Positions 58,441 to 64,000 of a stretch of 64,000 bases of DNA are shown piece by piece; the stretch's first letter is position 1, and every line of letters starts with the position of its first letter. Made by a program: the position numbers and the translations under genes. Below the pieces are notes generated by a model. It saw only the letters and a program-made list of their open reading frames with translations. It had not been told where the DNA came from and did not search any database. Location: assembly GCF_026162645.1 (NCBI RefSeq), contig NZ_JAOTBE010000008.1, forward strand, positions 26,625 through 90,624, written 5' to 3'. This DNA comes from Paracoccus rhizosphaerae (GTDB lineage: Bacteria > Pseudomonadota > Alphaproteobacteria > Rhodobacterales > Rhodobacteraceae).

Positions 58441-59431
58441 CTGGCTTGACCGTTGGGACGAACGTCGAGCGCGGCGCGGAAACGCGGTGAAGGAACAAAG
58501 CCCGTTTGTCCTCGATGCGCGGCTAGCGCTCCCTTTTTCGGGAATGGAAGAAATAAACCTAGATGATTTCTGTGATCTTGCTGAGCTGGCGGCGGCTAAC
58601 GCCTCGTTCTTCAATGAACCCAAAGGGTCTAATCTAGACTTCACATGGCAAAAGGGATGGATCAAGTTTTCGTCCAGCATTTCCACAGAAACTGCTGAGA
58701 ACAATCTTGTCAGTGCCAAGGTGACAGAAAGCCAGTCGAGGAAGAAGGCGCTCATCGTCTTCCACCACTGGAACGCAAGCACGCGGTATGACCACATCGC
58801 CAAATTCCTCTCCAGACGCGGCATTACGGTGGTCCAGATCGCACTGCCATATCACTTCGAGCGCAGCCGTCCGGGCTCTCAGTTCGCCGACTACATGCTC
58901 AGTTCGAACCTGGGCCGGACCATCCAGTCGGTCCGACAAGCGGTTCTGGACGGAAGGAAGCTGATACGCGTCCTGAAACACAGAAATTATGAGCAGATTT
59001 CGGTCTTGGGCATGAGCCTCGGATCCTGGGTTGCCGGCCTTGTCGCAGCCAACGACCCGGCAGTCAAAAAAGCTGCGCTGTTTCTGACCGCGGGAAGTCT
59101 CGCTGACATGGTTTGGACAGGGCGAGCCACAGAGCATATTCGCGCCAGCTTGGCAGGGCAAATCGACGTGACCCAGCTCAGCAAAGCGTGGAGTCCGCTG
59201 AACCTCGAGAACTATGTAGCGCAGTTAGCGCGGCCCGGCTTGGAGCTTCAGTTATCGTTGGCGAAAAGAGACACGGTGGTATTGCCCCATCTATCACAGC
59301 CTCTGGTAGCGATGCTGCGGCAGGCAGGAGCCAGAGCTGACGTTCTCGAGCTAAACTGTGGACACTATTCATTTGCACTACCACCTTACATCCTGCGCAC
59401 CGGTCTCCGCACATTGCGGCTGCTGGCATGA
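58430..59431 (+). CDS. RcgR-like alpha/beta hydrolase (putative quorum-lactone hydrolase)
   Basis: 333 residues from a TTG that overlaps the rcgA-like stop by 11 bases. Alpha/beta-hydrolase features are IVFHHWNASTRYDHIAKFL (oxyanion region), the nucleophile elbow GMSLGSW with Ser196, and a late His in LNCGHYSF. The family is annotated as possible lactone hydrolase, and the substrate here is not proven. It may degrade a signal or modify a membrane ligand to tune transfer of the neighbouring virB system. Confidence 0.62.
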   Translation: MYHSWLDRWDERRARRGNAVKEQSPFVLDARLALPFSGMEEINLDDFCDLAELAAANASFFNEPKGSNLDFTWQKGWIKFSSSISTETAENNLVSAKVTESQSRKKALIVFHHWNASTRYDHIAKFLSRRGITVVQIALPYHFERSRPGSQFADYMLSSNLGRTIQSVRQAVLDGRKLIRVLKHRNYEQISVLGMSLGSWVAGLVAANDPAVKKAALFLTAGSLADMVWTGRATEHIRASLAGQIDVTQLSKAWSPLNLENYVAQLARPGLELQLSLAKRDTVVLPHLSQPLVAMLRQAGARADVLELNCGHYSFALPPYILRTGLRTLRLLA

Positions 59432-59984
59432 GGAACACCACCCTGACCGTCGTCACCGCCAACCGCAATGGGCAGACCCGCGCGAATTTTGGGGGAAGCT
59501 ACATCCGGGCTACGCTCGGCTTCCGTTTTCCCCAAAAATTACCACCTGCAGTGTCGTGCTGTTTTCAATACCGGCCCGTCATCTAGAGCTTTATGACCTC
59601 AGATCCGGTCGCCCCGCAGAGCGGCCGCACTAATATCCGGCGTTCAGCGGTCATGGCTTAGGCGGACGGGACCATTTTGCTTCATCGCTGTTGAGGCCAA
59701 GGGGGCAAGTGCGGCGATTGTGACCGTCTTGCTGCGCGAGGCCCCGCAGTGACCCGCTTATGGAACCAGCGGGTGAGCGCCCAACTCGGCTGATGGCGCA
59801 GCCAGAGCCATGCTCACCTGCCTCCTCAGAGCCTTTCCAGCAGACACGCCCGAGAGCATTTCTATTGTATCTTCGGCAACATTTCAGGCTAGGCAACGCG
59901 TAGTATTCTGTCAGCCACAGCCCGGCCGGATGATCGGGAACGTCGAGATGACTGTAACCCGCGGCCTGTACCGCGGCCCGGTTT
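59432..59984. other. Non-coding stretch with a long hairpin
   Basis: No credible gene. An imperfect inverted repeat (AATTTTGGGGGAA at 59485-59497 against TTCCCCAAAAATT at 59528-59540, one mismatch) could fold into a strong hairpin after the rcgR-like stop, perhaps its terminator or a relic of a mobile element. The right part reads like decayed coding sequence up to the IS edge. Confidence 0.45.
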
Positions 59985-60005
59985 TGAGACAGCGCTTTGC
60001 GCCGG

Positions 60006-60866
60006 TCATGCCACCAGCTTGAATCTTGTGGCGGCTTTGATTTCAAGAGCCTTCTGCTCGGCCCGGATCTGATCGGGCGTCTTGTGCCCGTGCCGTTCCC
60101 GGAGCCAGCTGGCGTTGTAGAGTGCGGCGAAGCTGGCCAGCGCCTGCCGCAGTTGCTCCACCGTGGCGAAGTGCCGGACCCAGAGGAGTTGCTCTTTCAG
60201 CGTCCGGATCGCCCGCTCGGCCACGCCGTTGCCCTCGGGCTGGCGGACGAAGGCGGGCGAGCTGGTCACGCCGATGAAGTGGACCTCGCGCTGGAAGTCG
60301 CCCGACATGTAGTTGGAGCCATGGTCGTGGCGCAGGGTGAGGCCCGTCGCCACTCCGGCCCTTTCAAGCGCCCCGAAATGCTTCGCGATCCCCTGCTTGA
60401 CCGGCTCCAGCGCTTCCCAACGGCTGGCGCCGGAGGCGGCGTGGATGCCGACGAACTCACCCGAGCAGTGATCCACGGCGACGAAGACATAGGCTCGACC
60501 CTCGGCGGTCGTGAAGGTCTCTGTCATATCCGTGCCCCAGACCTGGTCCACCCGCTCGGTCACGATTGTTCCGTCATGAGAATGCGCCGCCCGAGGTGCC
60601 GGCCGGTGAGGCGCAAGCAGGCCGTGCTCCTTCATGATCCGCCGCACCCGACGTGCAGCAGTCCACAAGCCCCGCAAGCGCAGCCGCGCCCAGATCTTGC
60701 GATAGCCCTCGCCCGTGAAGGGGGAAGCCTCGATGATCTCCCGGATCGCCGCCAGAAGGTCGGCGTCGCTGGCGGCGCCTTGTGGGCCCCGACGACGGCG
60801 GGGAGGGTGCGGCTCGTTCGCCGCCATCGCAAAGCGCCGCCGATACAGGCTCGCTCGTGACAGGTC
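60006..60866 (-). CDS. Transposase OrfB (rve integrase core) of the IS element
   Basis: DDE integrase core: VWGTDMTETFTTAEGRAYVF (first Asp), DHGSNYMSGDF (second Asp), PEGNGVAERAIRTLKEQLL (Glu). The N-terminal part has the HTH_21-like GEGYRKIWARLRLRGL, as in IS3-group OrfB. Sequence upstream in this frame overlaps orfA. The two are joined by frameshifting or by an internal deletion around 60866-60890 (LSRASLYRRR directly follows the end of the OrfA frame). Confidence 0.82.
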   Translation of the reverse strand, partial: DLSRASLYRRRFAMAANEPHPPRRRRGPQGAASDADLLAAIREIIEASPFTGEGYRKIWARLRLRGLWTAARRVRRIMKEHGLLAPHRPAPRAAHSHDGTIVTERVDQVWGTDMTETFTTAEGRAYVFVAVDHCSGEFVGIHAASGASRWEALEPVKQGIAKHFGALERAGVATGLTLRHDHGSNYMSGDFQREVHFIGVTSSPAFVRQPEGNGVAERAIRTLKEQLLWVRHFATVEQLRQALASFAALYNASWLRERHGHKTPDQIRAEQKALEIKAATRFKLVA

Positions 60867-61108
60867 TCGGCCGCGAAAAGGACGCGGTCGCGCCATTCCG
60901 ACAACCGATGCGCCGGCACGTTCAACTCCCGCGACAACGTCTCGAGGCTCTCGCCCCGCATCAGCCGCCGCACCGCGACCAGCTTTCTCTTTGCGGAGAC
61001 GCGCTTGCCTCGACCGGCCTCGGCCCCGCCGCCGCCAGCGTGTGGAGCGCACGTCGTCGGGGCCGAGGCCTCCGTCGCGCCAGACTTCAACTCGTTCTTG
61101 TCGTCCAT
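60867..61108 (-). CDS. Transposase OrfA-like N-terminal part of the IS element
   Basis: Starts MDDKNELKSGATEAS and contains KLVAVRRLMRGESLETLSRE then LNVPAHRLSEWRDRVL, the helix-turn-helix of IS3-type OrfA. The reading frame becomes unrelated after the FAAET segment, where the OrfB frame takes over. The usual longer coiled-coil of OrfA is missing, so this copy may be an internally deleted, non-autonomous version. Confidence 0.65.
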
Positions 61109-61188
61109 GTTCTACCCCCGTTCCTACGGAAAAGTAGCGCTCGACGCTGTCTCAAGAAACCGTGCCCCAGCCCAGGGGATCATGAGCT

Positions 61189-62089
61189 TTACACCTGCAG
61201 CGTCGAACGCTCCTGCAAGGGAAACTCCAGCACAAAGCGTGTTCCGGGGGCAGCGTCCTGCCACTCGGGCTCTCCGCCGAGTTGACGGCCCAGACTGGCG
61301 ATCAGCTTCATGCCCAAGCTCTTGGCGTTTTCTGCATCGAACCCGGGCGGCAACCCGTGTCCCTTGTCGCACACTGTCAGCCTCAGTTGCCCCGGTTCTC
61401 TGGGCTGGATAGGCCAGCCACCATGGCGAGGCTGTTCTTGACCCGGTGGCTGATCTCACGTGTCAGCACCTCCTGGTGAGCCACGGCCTTCTGCAGCCGC
61501 GCCTCGCTCTGTTGCCGGGCCTCCTCGACCCGCTGCCGCTCGAGCGCCACGCCAAGCAGATTGGCAAAGCCCTGCAGGAAGGCCAGATCCGCGGCCGTGA
61601 ACCGTCCGGGGGTTGGGCTGTCCACCTCGAGGACGCCATAGCGCTGGCCATCTTCCTGGATGAGCACATTGATCGCCCGCTTGATCCCGTGTTCCACGAG
61701 CAGGGCCGGGGTGCGGAAGCGGGTCTCCTCCGCCAGGTGGTTGGAGATGATCGGCTCGCCGGTGTGGAAGGCATATCCTACCGGGCTCTCCGTATCGGCT
61801 GCGGTGCGGGCATGGCCCACCACGCCGGGCTTCCACCCGACGCCGGCTTGCACAACGAACTGCTTTCCTCTGGCAGGTACTTCATCACCTTGCAGAAGTC
61901 GCTGTGGAGGCCAAGGGCGCAGATGCGCGAGGCTTCCTGCAGCAGCGCGTTGGTGTCGTGGGTCCGGAGCGCGTACCGCCCGAACTCCGACACAAGCTCT
62001 TGCTGCCGAAGCCGGTAGGCCAGTTCCTCGGAAGTGTCGCCACCCTCTTCGGGAGCCGCAGCCGATGCAGTCGTGTTATCGTTGCTCAT
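61189..62089 (-). pseudogene. GAF-containing HWE/HisKA_2 histidine kinase, broken
   Basis: Three pieces in different frames reconstruct one kinase. From ATG 62089 comes MSNDNTTASAAAPEEGG to KVMKYLPEES. A frameshift near 61878 then leads into FVVQAGVGWKPGVVGHA and the rest of the GAF domain and REISHRVKNSLAMVAGL (H box). An internal deletion near 61385-61410 then joins to VCDKGHGLPPGFDAENAKS and GTRFVLEFPLQ at the C-terminus. The ATP-binding N box is lost, so it cannot be an active kinase. It lies 35 bases from the IS element. Confidence 0.8.
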
Positions 62090-62568
62090 GCTGGTATCTC
62101 GGAGTGAAGCTGACCGGTTGATCGGCCTGGCTCCGTGCCATTCTCTGTACAGAGCTTTGCATGCCCAATACCTAGTCGTGACACCGACTCTGCCATCAGC
62201 CGCCGGCTCTTTGTCAGAGGTTCCTGAAAGATGCAAGCCATTGTACACAATCGTACCGCAAGGCTGTCACTGGTTGCCCTGCCGCTCCTTCGGCAAGCTC
62301 TCGATGTTCTGTGGAGGAGATGCTTCAAGCGGATCAGTCCGCTTGCTCTCGACCCTCCAAAAGTCGATCAGATGGGTTTTCTGGATGTTGTCGACGAACA
62401 GCTGTTCCGACCAGGTGTGCTACCGCGCGGCATCGGCTTCATCCACAGATCTCGTTCGGTGAGGACGATCCCGTCGGCTCGTTGACGCAAGCTCACGTCG
62501 CATTTGCTCGGGATTTTCGTAGCATAGTACGAAGAACATCCCGTCACAGTAACCTGATTCCACGTGCC
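62090..62568. other. Intergenic region, no gene supported
   Basis: This 479-base gap between the broken kinase and the next kinase gene shows no ORF with a plausible start or known protein, and no strong terminator or promoter by eye. Confidence 0.3.
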
Positions 62569-63786
62569 TCAGCAGGGCATCTTGAACGTGAATACGGTCT
62601 TCTCTTGATCCGATACGACCGTCACCTTGCCGCCATGTGCCTTGGCTATCTCGGCCGCGATATAGAGGCCGAGGCCCAGCCCTTCTCGCCGCGACGTGTC
62701 GCTTCCTTTCTTGAATGGCAAGAAGAGCGAAGCAAGGCGGTCTTCAGAAATGGCCTCGCCTTTGTTCGCCACCTGCAACGTGAAGCTGTCATCGGCCACA
62801 CAAGCTGATACGCGGATCGGTCGATCCTGCGCACCATGAGTGATCGCGTTACCCAAAAGGTTCGAAAGCAGCTGCGCGACTCGGGCGCGGTCGCAGTCAA
62901 CAGGCTGCGGGACGTTGATGTCTGCGATAATCTCATGGCTTGGCGCGACAGCGCGAAACTCGGAGATAATCAGATCCAGCGTCCCTCCAAGATCGGCGGT
63001 AGGCACACGGTCGAGGACGATGCCGTCGCCCAGCCTGTTGCGCGCGTGGTCCATGAGGTTGTTTACGAGGTCGCCCATCCGCCGAGCCGTGGCATCCAGA
63101 AGCGTTATGGTTTTCTTCTGCTCCGGATCAGCTGAACGCGCCAGCATGCGTAGCCCTGCAAGCATCGCCGCAACAGGATTGCGAAGATCGTGCGCGAGGA
63201 TCGCCATGAACTGCTCCTGCACTTCGGCGAGATGCCGTTCGCTGACAAGCTCCTCCTGCACCTCTTGCAGCCTTTCGCTCACCTCCAGACTGTCGCCCAC
63301 CAGCTTCGCGAAGAGCCGCACCATCTTCAGGATGCGCGGATCGTCGAGGCGGTTCGGTTCAGGATCCAGCGCGCACAACGTCCCGAAGAACGTTCCGTCC
63401 GGCCGCAGAACCGGAATGGAAAGGTAGCTCCGGAAGCCGTAGATCTGTGGCGTATGATGGTCCCGATATACCTCATCGCACTGCACGTCGTTGATGACGA
63501 TCTCGGACGTCTGGTGACGAACTTCATGGCAGAGGGTCGATTCAACCTCAAGCTCATCACCAGGTTCGAGGCCGAAGTCGAGGTAGTCGATCGTGCTGCA
63601 CGTGATCCAGCGCTGCTCGTTCACACGGGCGATGGCCGCAAACCTGAGGCCCGTCGCAAGGCAGACGGTCTCAAGCATGGTCGGGACCATCGTGTTGTCA
63701 CGCACCGCGGCAATATCACGGGAGAAGTCATGGTCAGCCAACTTGCGGTCAGAAAGAGCCGATCTGGAAGTGGCAGGGTTGTTCAC
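62569..63786 (-). CDS. GAF-domain sensor histidine kinase (cytoplasmic)
   Basis: 405 residues, no transmembrane segment. GAF domain at ~25-165 (FAAIARVNEQRWITCS, IPVLRPDGTFFGTLCALDPEP). The HisKA H box is FMAILAHDLRNPVAAM, then LLSNLLGNAITHGAQ (N box), NKGEAISEDRL and GLGLGLYIAAEIAKAHGG (G2). It senses a soluble or redox signal; no cognate regulator is adjacent. It appears intact, unlike the broken kinase beside it. Confidence 0.9.
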   Translation of the reverse strand: MNNPATSRSALSDRKLADHDFSRDIAAVRDNTMVPTMLETVCLATGLRFAAIARVNEQRWITCSTIDYLDFGLEPGDELEVESTLCHEVRHQTSEIVINDVQCDEVYRDHHTPQIYGFRSYLSIPVLRPDGTFFGTLCALDPEPNRLDDPRILKMVRLFAKLVGDSLEVSERLQEVQEELVSERHLAEVQEQFMAILAHDLRNPVAAMLAGLRMLARSADPEQKKTITLLDATARRMGDLVNNLMDHARNRLGDGIVLDRVPTADLGGTLDLIISEFRAVAPSHEIIADINVPQPVDCDRARVAQLLSNLLGNAITHGAQDRPIRVSACVADDSFTLQVANKGEAISEDRLASLFLPFKKGSDTSRREGLGLGLYIAAEIAKAHGGKVTVVSDQEKTVFTFKMPC

Positions 63787-63932
63787 TGCAATTCACCGGT
63801 TTGGGACATTGGCACATGCCTTTAGTTGATCGGCCGCGGCGGTTCCTCCATGCCCACCATATACCGTAGTTGAGTTCCTTTGGGTCACGTCCGTCAAGCT
63901 GGTGTAATTTCCCGGGAGGCCTGAGGGCATGA

Positions 63933-64000
63933 TCAGGCGGCTTTCGTGGTTATGCTGAGAATGGGGTCGATCTCCTCGGTGTCGATGCGGGCGAAGGCCT
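63933..64000 (-). CDS. 3' end of an unidentified minus-strand ORF (truncated by window edge)
   Basis: The minus strand is open from the window end to a TGA at 63933-63935 and encodes about 22 residues ending EEIDPILSITTKAA. This could be the tail of a transposase, but the fragment is too short to assign. The preceding 63787-63932 shows no gene. Confidence 0.35.
   Translation of the reverse strand, partial: AFARIDTEEIDPILSITTKAA

Larger units (their letters stand above)
59985..61154 (-). mobile_element. IS3-like insertion sequence with terminal inverted repeats
   Basis: The ends are TGAGACAGCG at 59985-59994 and its complement CGCTGTCTCA at 61145-61154. Further outward CGGTTT and AAACCG also pair with a 2-base offset, so the true ends may lie a little further out. 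The length is ~1.17 kb. It encodes an OrfA-type helix-turn-helix and an OrfB-type integrase core in different frames. No clear target duplication was seen. Confidence 0.82.

Overview
The window looks like part of a large conjugative plasmid of an alphaproteobacterium, most likely Rhodobacterales (Paracoccus/Rhodobacter-like). The evidence is the GC-rich coding style with long antisense shadow ORFs, a SqrR-type persulfide sensor with the same cysteine spacing as the Rhodobacter capsulatus protein, an alphaproteobacterial NDUFS4-like gene, a VirB/VirD4 transfer system and a VirD2-type relaxase. No replication gene, rRNA, tRNA or CRISPR array was seen, so this is an internal segment of the replicon.

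Layout, left half. Positions 1-2018 carry a truncated ORF, an Abi_C-domain abortive-infection-like gene and a vapBC toxin-antitoxin pair with a palindromic operator. Positions 2206-12160 are a ~10 kb cargo island with CcmG/TlpA thioredoxins, CcdA, a methyltransferase, two CDF-type transporters, a CYP152 peroxygenase, LspA, a CmtR-like metal sensor, a yeeE remnant, a persulfide-dioxygenase-like hydrolase, a rhodanese and a Met-rich multicopper oxidase. This island lies between the two halves of a repeat that is nearly continuous at 15619-16387, so it appears to have been inserted into a repeated leader. Positions 12560-17612 hold small plasmid genes, a DUF4942 methyltransferase and an ArdC antirestriction protein, all pointing toward the transfer origin as expected for a conjugative leading region.

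Middle. Positions 17959-25098 hold the DNA-processing genes: a VirC2/VirC1-like pair, an array of 13-bp phased repeats, an oriT-like inverted repeat, a VirD1/MobC-like accessory protein, the relaxase and the VirD4 coupling protein. After a relBE pair comes a second envelope-redox and sulfur module (26298-38098): DsbA, a QseBC/PmrAB-like two-component system, DsbD, an Lgt-like/TlpA fusion, two L,D-transpeptidases, a second DsbA, SqrR, a split YeeE/YedE transporter, a second Blh-rhodanese pair and a SulP transporter. Paired CTTAAG boxes suggest the two-component system controls its dsbA and dsbD neighbours. Stress genes follow: an HWE kinase with a receiver protein, two Hsp20s, an SRAP protein with a damaged start codon, exonuclease III and an H-NS-like protein.

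Right side. Positions 44428-56036 form one minus-strand virB operon (virB1, B2, B3, B4, a B7-like lipoprotein, a second transglycosylase, B5, B8, B9, B10, B11, an unknown gene and B6), with a palindrome at 56110-56131 just upstream. Next is an rcgA-rcgR-like pair (membrane protein plus alpha/beta hydrolase) that may regulate transfer. The window ends with a decayed IS element, a broken histidine kinase, an intact histidine kinase and a partial ORF.
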